Positions 1-11,318 of a stretch of 64,000 nt of DNA are shown here, one piece after another. Source of the DNA: Loxodes magnus. Its lineage: Eukaryota > Ciliophora > Karyorelictea > Loxodida > Loxodidae. The translations under genes and the position numbers were made by a program. A model generated the notes under the pieces. That model was not told the origin of the DNA and did not search any database. It worked only from the letters and a program-made list of their open reading frames with translations. Positions within the stretch are counted from its first letter, which is position 1; every line of letters starts with the position of its first letter. The stretch is from NCBI GenBank assembly GCA_946699065.1, contig CAMPDV010000011.1, positions 1,178,001-1,242,000 of the forward strand. Reading direction: 5' to 3'.

Positions 1-1
1 T

Positions 2-808
2 ATTTTTTCTGTATAGTAAACCTTCTGGAAGGCAGTATAGATTACTTTTGGATCTTCATAACTTAAAGCTTTCAAGTTTTTATTTTTACCTGAATTTTCA
101 GCAATATCTTAAAATGTGGCTATATTTCCTGCAAAACCAGCATTATTTTCTATTCTTTGCTATCGAAATTTTTTTCAGGTTGAAGATTCGGTTCCACATC
201 CATGGGATTATTTGTTGTTGTATTTTTTAGAAATAGGTTTTCAATCGATCCATCTAATTGATTGAATTTGAATTCTATTTGATCAATTCTCAGATTGACT
301 GGATGGAAATTTTCATTCTTTGCTATTTATGTGTTAGGAATTAAGTATACGATTTTTTACTTCTAGCTCTTATACACTTTTTAAAATTTTAAAATTCTCC
401 TATTGCATAACTTTGAATTCTTAGAGTATATTTTGCTAATCTTAATTTGATTGGGACGAATCCTGTTTAGAAGAGATTTTTTCGCAAGAAATTTTCCATT
501 ATTTAAATAATCAGGAAGCATAAATGAATTGATATTTAGGCTTTAAAAATGTTTTAGTTGAGATTTTAAGTTTTCATACTTTACCTTTGTCTAAATATTT
601 TGAGAAGTTTACTTTTCTTATTGAAGATATAATTTAATTCATTGCTTTTAAGAATATAGACAACTATATGCTCATTTAAGAATTTAAAACCTATTTTACA
701 TTCTAGTTCAGTCAATACGCAAAATAGATCAATGATAACCATAAAACATTATCAAGTTAGATTAAAGCAAGTAAATCAGAATTGGAATAAACTAAAATCA
801 AATAGTGA
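2..808 (+). CDS. 3' part of an unrecognised protein gene (5' end outside window)
   Basis: Reading from base 2 with TAA/TAG as Gln and TGA as Trp gives one open frame to a TAG-TGA pair at 803-808. The last third is clearly protein-like, with runs such as FDWDESCLEEIFSQEIF and a Gln/Lys-rich end (SKSELEQTKIK). The first 300 bases are hydrophobic and could hold an intron or be read in another frame, so the N-terminal side is uncertain. No ATG that looks like a start is seen, so the gene is taken to begin upstream of the window. No family was recognised. The next gene starts 127 bases downstream on the same strand. Confidence 0.5.
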
Positions 809-934
809 AGTATCTTCTTATTAACTTCCAGCTTTCAATTCATAAAAGATAATTATGGTAGAGAGTAACAAATTAGGCATTAGCTTTTAATTTAATAGGT
901 TTAATTTATTAATAATTTACCTAACAAACTTTAA

Positions 935-2566
935 ATGAAAATTTGAAGTTTTTTTTGATTTGTGTTTAGTATATGTAAAGTGATCTCCATTGAATAGACC
1001 TAATTAAGTATTATGAACTCGAAGATTAGACTTTTGCTTAAGAACTAACTGTATTTTTGAAGTGACATTAATTTACCCTACAAAACTAAAAGCTTTTTTT
1101 ATGCTTAGTCTGTTTTAAATCAAACTGATCTAGAAAGAATCTAAAACAATTCATTGAAGAATGTTATGAATTTAACAAAATATACTTGAATGACTGATTT
1201 GACTAACCTATCCGATGTGCTAAACTTATGAAATTAAAGTAGGTTTATAAAATAAGTTTTATGAATACACGGAAATGTATCAGATCTAGAGTGAAGGGAA
1301 TACTAATAATAGTTTTTAGATTTAAAAGCAAACCATTTTATAAACAAGGAAGGATTAGCTTTCTATACTTTTAAAAGAGAAAAGAATGGAGAAAAACTTT
1401 GATAATATAATGATTTTAGCACAGCTACTATCATCGAAATTCTTGTTTATAACCAATTTAATTGCACGAAGATTCAGACTCTTTTTTGGATATTTTTCAT
1501 CTTCTTAATTCTTTGAGCACTATTTTCAATTATATGAATCATCCATATTTACATAGAGAGAAGTTAAGTATCTAATCTCTAGAAGATAATGACAATACTG
1601 CCCTTACTTTAAATGATCTCTTACTCCTTTAATACTGTCTTTACCTTTTGTTGTCCCTGAGAAAATACGTTTTCACTTTTTATATACATGTGCGTTTGCC
1701 TTTCTGGAAGTCTTAAATTTTCCTTCTTGATTGCTATATTAGCAATAATAGCAAAAGGATATTGCATTACTAAAAGTTTCCTTTACAGAAATGAAGTATT
1801 AAGTGTTTCAAGCCTTATGTTAGTATCATATCTAGTTTACTCAGGAATTCAGTTAAAGGCTAGAATATTCTATGTAATCCTTAATTTTAGAGTTTATACT
1901 GAGTATTTTGAGTTGCAGCTTTCTTTGTCCTTTTCAAATCAACATCGTAAAATATAATATTCCTTAGGAGGTTTCTTAGAGCTTTGCAAAGAGAAAACAA
2001 CATTTAATTAATACCAAGTGTATCTAATAAGCTTTGAATGATGAAGGCTTATCTTGTGGCATTTATAGTTTTAATATAAATTGAAACCTTCATCAATTTA
2101 GTGGTCTATCCTGCTAAGAAGTATGAAAATACCAACTGAGATTAATACTTTGTAATGATCTTTGGTATGAATCAGACTATTGAAATAGTAACACTTGGAT
2201 GTGTTTAGTAAGTTTTGCTTATATCAGTTGGCTTTTTAGAGTAAGATAGCAAGTTTTTTTCTTTACTTAAGTTCAAAGACAGAATTAACACTTTCAAAAT
2301 AACTAAATACCATTATTTTAGGGATTTGTTAAAAATAGAGTTCATAGTTCTAGTGGAACTGAAACTGAGTTATCAGAAATAAACTCATTAGACCCTGTCA
2401 TTATTTAGAATCCAACGACCGGAAAAGATATGGGTAATTTTACTATCCAGATAATATGCTTCTAGATTTAATGTATGCAACAAAGCCTTCGAAACTATAA
2501 GCATGGAATGAAATGGAAAGCTTTGAAGAAAAGAAAAATGTAAATTAGTATGATAATTTAGATTAA
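935..2566 (+). CDS. Seven-transmembrane protein, GPR180/TMEM145-like (GpcrRhopsn4 type)
   Basis: The start ATG opens a signal peptide (MKIWSFFWFVFSICKV). A lumenal domain of about 150 residues follows, ending near VYNQFNC, and then seven hydrophobic segments from about base 1465. The TM3 region contains IAKGYCITKS, which resembles the AKGxxIT motif I associate with the GPR180/TMEM145 family. Three GT..AG introns are needed to keep frame: 1874-1890 (17 nt), 2208-2227 (20 nt) and 2434-2450 (17 nt). Each splice joins two well-coded frames, for example TM7 ending GCVYWLFR. The cytosolic tail is acidic and Ser-rich and ends NVNQYDNLD before TAA at 2564-2566; the next in-frame TGA is about 45 codons on. 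Members of this family are Golgi/ER or surface membrane proteins of poorly known function. The family call rests on topology and a short motif. Confidence 0.65.
1874..1890 (+). other. Intron, 17 nt, in the 7TM gene
   Basis: GT..AG. Its removal joins the frame encoding TM1-4 to the frame encoding TM5-7 (ARIFY / SLYWVFWV). Confidence 0.75.
2208..2227 (+). other. Intron, 20 nt, in the 7TM gene
   Basis: Begins GTAAGT and ends CAG. Removing it gives IVTLGCVYWLFR at the end of TM7. Confidence 0.65.
2434..2450 (+). other. Intron, 17 nt, in the 7TM gene
   Basis: GTAA..CAG. Removing it joins NPTTGKDM to DNMLLDLMYATKP in the cytosolic tail. Confidence 0.7.
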
Positions 2567-2981
2567 TTAATTAGCTTAAGCTTAATTATTAAATTATACC
2601 ATATATTATGCTTATATTTTTCCTATTGTCTTCAAATAATTTCCTAGAATAATACCTATACTTCCATAAATAATTGCTAGTTACTGTTTTGAACTCTATG
2701 ATCTTTGTTAATATTTCAGCTTCATTAGTATTTTCTATTATAGATAATCCTTTAGAGTTATAACATCCTACATTTCTTTATAGAAATAAGTCTGACTTTC
2801 ATTGCTAATTATAAAAGCTAATATAATTGAGGATAGTAGAAAATAGATCTGTCTAAATTAAATTATTAGAGACTCTTAATCTATTTAGATAGAAATAATA
2901 TCCAGGATAGTACATTATTTCTCTAGTTTGAATAAGTTTAAATAAAAAAGTTATAGAAAGATTATTATTACATTCATTTAT
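2567..2981. other. Intergenic, convergent 3' ends
   Basis: AT-rich spacer between the 3' ends of the 7TM gene (plus) and the cAR-like GPCR (minus). Nothing specific is seen. Confidence 0.6.
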
Positions 2982-4118
2982 TCAGTTTACGGAAGTTTCA
3001 ATAACACTTTCCTCTTGATCATTGTTCTTATTAGACTTTTAATTAGCACCTTTAAATTTTACCTTAATATGCTCCTTCATTGTGTCACCATCATCAATAA
3101 GTGGCTTTTGAGAAGGAAATTTTTCACTTAAACTAACACTGCTGCTTAATTATTTATCTATAATATTGTCAAATTCTATTTTCTTTCAAGATTCATCCTC
3201 CATTTGTTAGGCATTTGAAGCAGAATCCTCTTTTTCTGGTAAAATGGAATCTTTTTCTATCAAAAATTAATTATCAGATTACAGTCTTTGTATTCTTATT
3301 CTAATTGTCGATTTTATGCTTTAATTCTAACTAAAAAGCATGGAATGAATAAATCCTTAGGAGATAGCAAAAAGTAAGCCAAGGTGTTTAATAATATCTT
3401 CTTAAGATTTCTTTAAGAAAGTTTATTCAGAGAAAATTAAAGGTAGTCTGACTATAATAAACCATATAGACATTACAAATCAGCAAGGAGCTATCATAAA
3501 AGTATATAACTACATATTTCTAAACAGCTAAATCTTTTATAACTAATGCTAATCAGTTCTATTAGATATTTTCTTCAACTTTTTTCATATCATTACTGTT
3601 CAATATAGTCCAACAAAGGCATTAATTCAAAGAGGAATATAGAATACTATAAGGTAAATTATTACTCGTAGTTTATTTATTTTCTATTAATATGAGTTTC
3701 CATAATAGCTTCATAGAATTATTCAAGGGATGATGGAGAAAAAGGAGTAAGTAAGAGATACTATTATGAATTTTCTATAATGCTTGCATATGTTAATTTC
3801 TTCCTTTACTATTGAATTATACATAGTCAACTCTGTTATTAAATTTCAGCTTATACTTAGTGACCCAAAGCAACTAAAAAGAGGATCATAATATTTGTCA
3901 AAGCCCAGGTCTTCGTTTTTCTTGAAAACTAAACTTAGTTGAATTCCACTTAATAGGAAATTAGATATACTTAATCATTAAACGAGTTGGAACTGAAAGG
4001 ATCTTAACTCTTTCATTAAGTTATAAATAATTATCATGGTAAGAGAACTAAACAAGGACAAGAAGCCTACAAAACCCACTAAATATGGAAAAATTATTAG
4101 ATCTATTACATTTGACAT
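2982..4118 (-). CDS. cAMP-receptor (cAR)-like G-protein-coupled receptor, copy 1
   Basis: A single frame of 378 codons runs from ATG at 4118 to TGA at 2984-2982. Seven hydrophobic segments are visible. After TM1 comes MKELRSFQFQLVQWLSISN, where family members typically have an LRxxxFRLV-like loop. TM7 reads HLGLLFAISQGFIHSMLFSQ, matching the QGFxNSxxYxxN hallmark of the Dictyostelium cAR family. A charged 100-residue tail follows. Receptors of this class couple external ligands to heterotrimeric G proteins at the plasma membrane. A second copy is at 28298-29269. TGA is used as Trp (IIPWIILWSYY, CWFVMSIW) and also as terminator. The ligand cannot be inferred. Confidence 0.85.
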
Positions 4119-4455
4119 TTTCTGACTCGGTATTTAAATTAAAATTTAACTGGGTTATTTAAAATGCTTCAAAAATAGCTTTTTTATACTTCTGCACTAT
4201 TTAAATATCAAGTTTAAGACTTGCATTTACTTGAAACCATTGCTAGGAAATTCTTCTAAACTTAATCCTGTTTAATACTTTACTTAGATTTTAATTTTAA
4301 CTTATATTCACATTTAGTTTGAATCTGTAGCTTATGATTTTGTATTATAACTCATAAATAATTTAAGTAAAAAAATAATAGCAAAAAGTTAGTTAAGGTA
4401 ATTTTAAATCGTTGCTAATTTTTAAAGTACTATAAGAAGTTAATAAAAACATAAA
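4119..4455. promoter_or_regulatory. Divergent intergenic region between GPCR 1 and ATG4
   Basis: 337 bases separate the two start codons, so both promoters must lie here or overlap the genes. It is AT-rich with no recognisable element. Confidence 0.5.
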
Positions 4456-6111
4456 ATGTTTGCATCAATACCAATTATAGAGAAGCAGATTATAATTGAA
4501 GGCTAGAAATAAAAGCAGAAATAAATAAAGTCGTAGAAAAAGAAGAAAGAAGCAAGTAAGTTTCAACAATGGTAAACTAATCTACGCTATAAAATATCTG
4601 AAGGATAGTACTTAGGAGAGCTATTTTCGCATGATCCTGTTGTTTTATCTGTTGATGATGCTTATATTTTAGGGTAAAAATTTGAAAGAAGCAATAATCA
4701 ATAGCTTAATAGTGAAAATTAAGAAAATTTTGATGCTTTCTTCTCTCATATAATCTGAGTAACTTACCGTAAAAAATTTGAGCCACTTTTAAAGCCAAAC
4801 TAATACACAAGTGATACTGGGTGAGGATGCATGATAAGAGTGGGATAAATGATGTTTTGTGAAGCTATAAAAAGACACTATTATCAATAAAATTTAGATA
4901 AACGTATTTATCTCAAAATAGAAAGCGATAGAGAAAAAAAAGAGAACAAGAAAAGTAGAAAAGAAGAAAAGCAAGAAGATAATAATTAAGTAAATCATTC
5001 CATAGAAAAAGAAGCGAGCAATTACGATGACCCATAATATTTTCTAATATATTCAATGATTTTAGACCAAAGTCAGAGTCTATTTTCAATCCATAAAATA
5101 TGCGAAAAAGGAAAAAATAAATTTAATATTGACATAGGAGCATGATATGGACCTAATGATATCTCAAATGTGCTTAAAGAATTATGCTCAAATTTAGATG
5201 GTTTTAAAATTTATATAGCCTCTGATTCTGTAATTTATACCAGATAACTTATGTAAATTGTCTTGAAGGAAAATGAAGAAAATGAAAATTAAGCCAAGCT
5301 TAACTAGCAATAAGATTTAATTTATGAAGAATTTGAAAATGGTCAGGGTTTTAATATTATAAGTTTTCTTTCTAAAGAAATATCTTAAGATAGCAATTCT
5401 TATTAAGAAGTTAAACTAGAAAACGAAACTAACTCAAATGTACATAATGAATCCTTATATTAAGAAAAGGAATAAAAAAGTTAAAACATGCATGAATAAA
5501 ATTTTTTAAATATTTAAGGAGAATGGAAACAAAGTGTACTCATCCTTGTTCCAATAAAAATGGGAATTAACCATATTTAACCTTAATATCTCAAAATGAT
5601 TCAGTAATATTTGAAGATAAAATACTGTGTAGGAATTTTAGGAGGAAAACCTAAATAAGCTCTCTATGTTGTAGGATTTCAATCGAGCAACTTAATATTT
5701 TTAGATCCTCATTATGTTTAATCTACAATATAAGAACATGAACTCATCTTTAAATGGAAAACCTATCACAATAATAGAACTAAGAAGATACATTTCTCTA
5801 AATTAGATCCTTCCATGTCTTTCGGCTTTTTTATTTCCAACTGATAAGAATATTAAAAGCTTGACTAGAAATTAAGAAAAATTAAAAGCAAATGTGGAGG
5901 ATTCATCACTATTAGTGACTAAGATTAATTTTAAATATAGGAAGTAAATTTTTCTTCAAGTGAAAATGAAGAAGTTTTACTTAATGAACAAATAGCAGAA
6001 GAACTAATACCAGTATAAATCTAAAATAACTCTTCATCCATAAGCAAATCTTACAATCCTAGCCAAGAAATTGAAAATTTTAGCTCAGAAAATGATTTTG
6101 TTTTGATATGA
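4456..6111 (+). CDS. ATG4: ATG4 family cysteine protease (peptidase C54)
   Basis: 551 codons without introns, ending TGA TAA. The order of motifs is that of ATG4: VDDAYILGQKF, a WVTYRKKFEPL block, then YTSDTGWGCMIRVGQMM with the nucleophile Cys at about residue 125, ILVPIKMGINHIQPQYL, GILGGKPKQALYVVGFQ, and LDPHYVQ with the catalytic Asp/His pair at about 417 and 419. The Trp just before the catalytic Cys motif (GWGC) is a TGA codon. ATG4 trims ATG8 precursors and removes ATG8 from lipid during autophagy. Two low-complexity inserts rich in Glu, Asn and Gln sit around residues 155-190 and 280-345. The C-terminus ends NDFVLI, shaped like the C-terminal ATG8-interacting motif of other ATG4 proteins. 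Start chosen at MFASIPIIEK. Confidence 0.92.
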
Positions 6112-6145
6112 TAAAAAAATGTGATTTGTTCACTATTATTTTTAA

Positions 6146-7318
6146 TTATTTTATTATATAGCATTAAAAAATTTTTAGTCTTAAATACTTTTAGTAAAGA
6201 ATATTATCATTTTATTTTGTATCTTACCAAAATTAATTTCTAGATTATTAAGTATTTAATTAAAAGCTTCTCTTGAATTTATTATTACAAAGACTCTTCA
6301 CTTAGGCAAAAAAAATAATATTTTATATGCAAATATCTACCTTATCATTATTTATAGATTATATCTACCTTTATCCAACCAAATAAAAAGTAAATTAAAG
6401 AAATAATGTACTTTCGAAATTAATTTCTTACATGATTAATAATATTAAAAAACTTTGATCATTTTAGTCATTAATTTATCTTTATTCATCTAAAAGGAAA
6501 ATTTAGCTAAAAAACTTTAATTTAAAATTCCTTAATATTGTTAATTAACTTAGAGATATGATTCTATCAAATCTTGCTTGCTCTTTTTTTAAAACTGAAT
6601 GTAGAACATTTTTTGATTTTTACAATATTTTAGGTAATTTATCAATTATAATGAGAAAACTCTTGCTCAAATATAAAGTTTATACTTTATATTTATCTTT
6701 ACTACTCTAGAATTATATCAGAAGGGTATTACCAGCAAAAATAATAATTTTTTTTATTTATTTTTTATACTTTTACTGGATTGAAGCTTGGAAGATCTTG
6801 TAAATGACTGCAAAGTAAACTTTTTAGCTATTTTACTTAGCAATTATGTAGATTTCGGCTGAATTATATGTCTAAGCTTTAATAATTAGCTAGCATCTTT
6901 ATGCAATAAGTATCTACAATTTTATACTTAATTTAAACCTTTATTCTTATAATAATCTTTAAGATTTATCATGCTGTAGTTGCAGTTTCTCACAGATACT
7001 TAATAAAATAATTTTGAAACATTTCAGAAGCTCTTTTACAGTCCATTATATCACATTAATTTTTTTGAGTAAAAATCCATTTTTATCAGAGTTTTTCATT
7101 ATAAGAGGAGCTTTATTATTTTCTTTGGAATTATCATAACTATACTTATAACTTAATTTATCTAAAAGGTGATTATTCAAAGTTTTTTTATTATCAACTG
7201 ATATCTAAGAGTGACCTTGTAAGCATAAATTGAAGAAGAAAAGCGTTTAAAGTTGGATTTTAAGTAAATAGAATAAATAAAGAAATTTCAAAATTAGTTT
7301 AAAAAGAGCTTCTTTCAT
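6146..7318 (-). CDS. Possible gene, unrecognised, low confidence
   Basis: From ATG at 7318 one frame runs about 390 codons without any TGA, where random sequence of this composition would give several. It has Lys/Asn-rich stretches such as NNKAPLIMKNSDKNG. The 3' end is unclear; TAA at 6148-6146 is one choice, and it would converge on ATG4. Against it: the start lies only 40 bases from the start of the divergent gene at 7359, composition is as AT-rich as intergenic DNA, and other frames also look readable. No family is recognised. Confidence 0.3.
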
Positions 7319-7358
7319 TTAAATGTTTAAATCGTTAAGCAAAATAATAATAATAAAA

Positions 7359-7802
7359 ATGAAAGCTTTGTTGGCAGTTCTGCTCGTTGTTTATGCTTAG
7401 AGTGCATATCGTACATATACTTTGAATCAAGATATTCTAGGAACATAAGAAACCCCAGCAGTACTTAAAGAATGGCTTACAGGAGATGATAAAATTGAAC
7501 TTTTGCTAGAATATGTCTATGGTGATGATTATGCCTGGACTATTTATGATTAATCAAATGGGCTTAATGTATAGTCTAAAAATACTACATATGCTGACGG
7601 TAGAGATTATGAAAAATGGTATATTATATGTGATTAAGACATTAATTGCAACGAGTAGGTAGTTGATTTAATATATACTGACAATTCATTGATGACTACC
7701 GATGACTATTTCTTGAGAGTTGAGATTAACAACTAAAAGTGGGAAAGTGGAATAATTCTAAGTATATGTCAGCTTCTTCTCTTATTCCTATTTCTGATTT
7801 GA
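7359..7802 (+). CDS. Small secreted protein, possibly GPI-anchored
   Basis: 147 codons. The N-terminus is a clear signal peptide (MKALLAVLLVVYAQSA). The mature part is acidic and aromatic (LEYVYGDDYAWTIYDQ) with two cysteines in IICDQDINCNE and an NTT glycosylation site. The unspliced frame ends with a hydrophobic run after WESG (IILSICQLLLLFLFLI) directly before TGA TGA, which is the form of a GPI-attachment signal. An alternative uses a 16-nt GT..AG intron at 7747-7762 and ends KWEIYVSFFSYSYF at TGA 7795-7797. Both are plausible and only a transcript would decide. Ciliates carry GPI-linked surface antigens, but this protein is much smaller than immobilisation antigens and has no repeats. 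Confidence 0.6.
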
Positions 7803-9347
7803 TGAAGACTCTTATTTGACTCTTTAAATATTTATTAATTATTAAATTCTGAAGTAGCTTAAATCTTAAATTATTACATTATTACTTTTAATCGCTACCT
7901 AAAGTGTCTTATCTGATTTTCATCTGTCTAAGAACACTTTATGATAGAAGATATTCCTAAAGACTTTTATGTATCAATAGAAATATATTTTAAAGATTTT
8001 TGCTCTTTTAAGAGATTACTTCATCATATCTTTAATTAAAAATTTCTTAAGTAATCATATCAACTGATGTTCTACCTAATTTTTAATCTTTTAGTAATTC
8101 AAATTTCATTTGGTTACTTTTTCTAATCTCATTATTAATAGGCTTAATAAGCTTAAATATGCTTTATTATAAGATATATTTTCTATTAAACCTATTTGCA
8201 TGATAATGATGCAGATGTTTAAATTACTTATACTAATGCTTTTAAGAGTGGACTAATATAAGCTATTTTTATTTTAAATATATCTAAACTCTTTATATTT
8301 TATATCTAAGGATTTTCAAAATTTACCCTTATTTCACTAATTTTTTATTTTCGATGATATACTGAATCATAACTAAAATGTAATCTCATTATAGATATAA
8401 ACTATTTATATGCAAAGCTTTTATTAAAATTGATTAGATTATTAATATTGTGATTTGCTTACCTTATTCCCTTAAATTATAATAAGTATGATATTTTCTT
8501 AATTAATTAATATATATTCTTCCTCCCTAAGAAAAATAATAAGTTAATTACTCAAAGATTCAATCTAAAGTTTGAATTATCAAGGATTAGTTAAATAATT
8601 ATCTTTCAATTATTTGATTCGATTTCATTTATTCAAATATCTTTACTAAAGCATAAATTATAAGTCTATAGCTATTTTCATTTATTTATAGAGAGCGCTT
8701 TATAAGATAAGCTTTCTACTCTTTTATTTATAGTATTAGCTTATATTTCTCAATATTTAGATATTTAACAAAACAAGCTGCTTATTAGTACTCTAATTTA
8801 TTACTTTTGTTCTTTGGTTAATCAAAAAGGAAGAGAAGAAAGGAATTAGAAATATAAAATATGGAATTAATTATTAATTTATGGATAGCAGCTTTATTAA
8901 TTAAATTAACTAGTAAAATAAGTATTTTTGATTATACAGTTGATATGGTTTGGCTATGCTCCTTTTATGATTTAAATAATAGAGAAATTAAAATAATAAA
9001 GCTACATTAAAGTAGAATGAAGATAAATAAGTATCTAATAATTTCTTACTTTTAATTTTCTCTTTTACTATCTAATGCAAAGCTATCTCCTTATTTTAAT
9101 TATTCTTTAATTCCTTAGTTATCTTAATAATATATTTTAAACCATAAATTTTATTTATTTAGTTTATTAATTTGACATTTGAAAGCTTTTAGTATCTCTT
9201 ACTAGTTTATCTTTATTTTTATTTTAATAGTTTTTCAAATTATTCATTTAGAAGTAAAATAATATACCTCTAGTCAAGGGATATGATATTTTATGTTCAA
9301 GAAATTAGGTTTTGATAAAGCTTTGCTGTGAATTAATTAAATAATGT
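7803..9347. other. Gene-free AT-rich block
   Basis: About 1.5 kb. In-frame TGA occurs at roughly the random rate in the frame I read through, and Glu/Asp/Gly codons are scarce, unlike the recognised genes. No feature is supported. Confidence 0.5.
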
Positions 9348-9963
9348 TCACTTAAAAATCTTGCAATCTCACCATCTTCTTTCTCTTTGGTTTCTTACAA
9401 ATCCATTTGCATTTCCTCTTCTATTATTTTAGCTGCTTAAATAATTTTACTAGTTGTTCCTTTATAGATTACTTCTATTTCGGTATTAAATTTGGTTTTG
9501 CCATTGAGAATTTCTAGATCTTCTACTTTAAGTTGAAGTTGTATAAGGTCGATTGATAGGATTAGTTGTTCGAACAACTTGAGGTCTTGCAAACTTTCTT
9601 GGTTTTCGTCTAATATTCTAAGAATTTTAACTATTCTGTTAATTTTCCTAATAATAGTTCCTTTATTAAACTGCTTATCTATTTTGAAAATTCTCATTGA
9701 ATTAATGGTTTTTTTGCTGCTAACTATTGTTTCCTTAAGCAAATCTTCTAGTAGGAGTGTTTCTAAAATTTTAATTTTATTGTGTGCGCTTATTCATAAC
9801 TCTCACTTTAGGAATTCGATTGCGTTTTGTAATTAGTTTTGACCTAGTAAGCAAACCTGGAGCCTTAGTTTTGTTGCCTTTTTGCTTAGACTCTTTAATA
9901 ATTTAATCTAAAGTAAAATAAGTTACCTAATGGCTTTTGCAGCTTGATAGAAATTTAATCCAT
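9348..9963 (-). CDS. mRNA-export adaptor-like protein with UAP56-binding motif
   Basis: From ATG at 9963 the protein begins MDQISIKLQKPLDQIIKESK, matching the UAP56-binding motif (consensus around SLDDIIK) found at the N-terminus of ALY/REF and UIF adaptors. A 19-nt GTAA..TAG intron at 9926-9908 lies inside that motif; removing it joins two coding frames exactly. The rest is Arg/Asn/Gln-rich (RRFAQGNNSQQQKNHQFNEN, RRKPRKFARPQVVR) and lacks an RRM, so it is closer to UIF/FYTTD1 than to ALY. The end is TGA at 9371-9369 or, if that is Trp, TGA at 9350-9348. Coding-like sequence continues upstream of the chosen start, so the protein may be longer. A shadow frame across the same bases is free of all three stop words but carries no motif. 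Confidence 0.65.
9908..9926 (-). other. Intron, 19 nt, in the export-adaptor gene
   Basis: GTAACT..TTTAG on the minus strand. It splits the UAP56-binding motif between KLQKPL and DQIIKES. Confidence 0.7.
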
Positions 9964-10711
9964 TTTATTGAAAATCCCTTATTTTTCTTTAAATTCAGAT
10001 TACTTTAATGAAGCTTAAGTTATCACCTAAACATCCTATCATAATGTTTCCAATATTCTCCTTAATTTATCAGAAACCTTAAAATTATTGGCTTTACACT
10101 AGAATAATTGCTATATAGTGTCTTAATTCTTGCTGTAATTTAAACAATATATGTAACTCTAGAAGTTAGAGATGAGTAACAGCATAAATTTCTTTTAATT
10201 TAGTGTAGTTCAATATAATGGGAAGGCCTTTAAGTATTATTAGTACTTATTTTATCTAAATCACTAAATCATCATAGAATAAAATCTAGCCTAGAGTTTA
10301 TTTCCACTTTCTATTATCTTGGCTAAATATAATTTGCTTACACTTAAAAATAAAAATTATTCTATAACTAAAGAATAAAAAGAAGCTTACTTGAAAGTAA
10401 TAAAATAGACAATTAGCAAAGCCAAGAAAGATAATTAAGAAGTAAAGAATACAGCTTCTAAATATAACCTTATACAAAGTATTGAAGTACTAATGCTTCT
10501 TAATCTGTTTTATTAAACTATATTCATCATAAATAGATACCTTAGTTACTTTTTAAGTGTAATTTGGCATTCTTTCGTTAAGACAGCCTTCTTAATAATT
10601 TTATGAAAGATTTAACTTATTAATGTTTGAATGGAGATATCTTCTTGTAATTTATGGTTAAAAGTTAAAGGATTAATTGAGTATGTATATAGAATGTTAT
10701 GTTTATGAAGA
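9964..10711. other. Spacer between EMC7 and export-adaptor genes
   Basis: Both flanking genes are on the minus strand. A readable frame is present on the minus strand around 10,300-10,670, but it has no convincing start or motif. The part near 9,964-10,180 may belong to the export-adaptor gene. Confidence 0.4.
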
Positions 10712-11318
10712 TCAACTCTGTGGAGGATTAAGTAGATTAGCGAACCAACCCTAATTCATTTGACTATACATTTCTTTCATATCTTTCAACTGTTCTTTAT
10801 CCATTTGCTAAGGCATTTTAGAAGCGAAGTACATGAGGCCAAGTGGAACAATAGTCATAAGTATCATTGGATTAAACAAAAGTTTGTAAATAGAGAAAGC
10901 TTCTCTTTCCATAAAATAAACCTTTTATGATACAGGCATTATCTTAATTGGATTGCAATGAGTTTACTCAATAGTTTTTCTTTCATTTATTTGGTAATAA
11001 TAGCATACTTATGACTTTTCTTATACGTCTATCACTATTGAATGAAAGTTATAAAAGGGATCTTCAACTTACAATAGGTACTTCCCTAGTGGTAAATCAT
11101 AGCTATATTAAAACTTACAAAATAAACTTTCCTTTTACATTTGGAAAAGCGACATATTCTCCCTAATTAAGAGTAACACGTGAGTTCGCCATATCATATG
11201 AGCTTTGGACGTTCTAGTTTCTTTGCTAGACTTGTAGCAAAATATCTCCTTCTAAAGTAAAGGCTGTAATGAAGTATAGTAAATTTGCTAATATAAGTAT
11301 CTTCAGAATAAAATTCAT
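10712..11318 (-). CDS. EMC7: ER membrane protein complex subunit 7
   Basis: 196 residues after removal of a 16-nt intron (11118-11103). The N-terminus is a signal peptide (MNFILKILILANLLYFITAF). A beta-sandwich follows with GEYVAFPNVKGKFIFYDLPL and GKYLLQVEDPFYNFHSI, as in the EMC7 lumenal domain (G-x-F-x-F-x-x-x-P-x-G-x-Y-x-L-x-V). Then comes the membrane segment LLFNPMILMTIVPLGLMYFA and a cytosolic tail QQMDKEQLKDMKEM. The asparagine-proline start of the TM (LFNPM) is a family hallmark. It would act as an ER subunit of the EMC, which inserts and stabilises multispanning membrane proteins. The gene ends at TGA 10714-10712. Length is close to the human protein without its C-terminal extension. 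Confidence 0.9.
11103..11118 (-). other. Intron, 16 nt, in EMC7
   Basis: GTAAGT..ATAG on the minus strand. Splicing gives GKFIFYDLPLGKY, the conserved EMC7 stretch; without it the frame breaks there. Confidence 0.85.

Noticed and set aside
7803..9347. A continuous plus-strand frame through the whole block
   Set aside because: TGA occurs at about the random rate and Glu, Asp and Gly are scarce. With three sense stop words any AT-rich stretch is open.
9437..9742. 101-codon minus-strand frame free of all stop words, resembling a helical protein
   Set aside because: It is a shadow. The Arg/Gln-rich frame over the same bases continues the UAP56-binding motif through an exact 19-nt intron.
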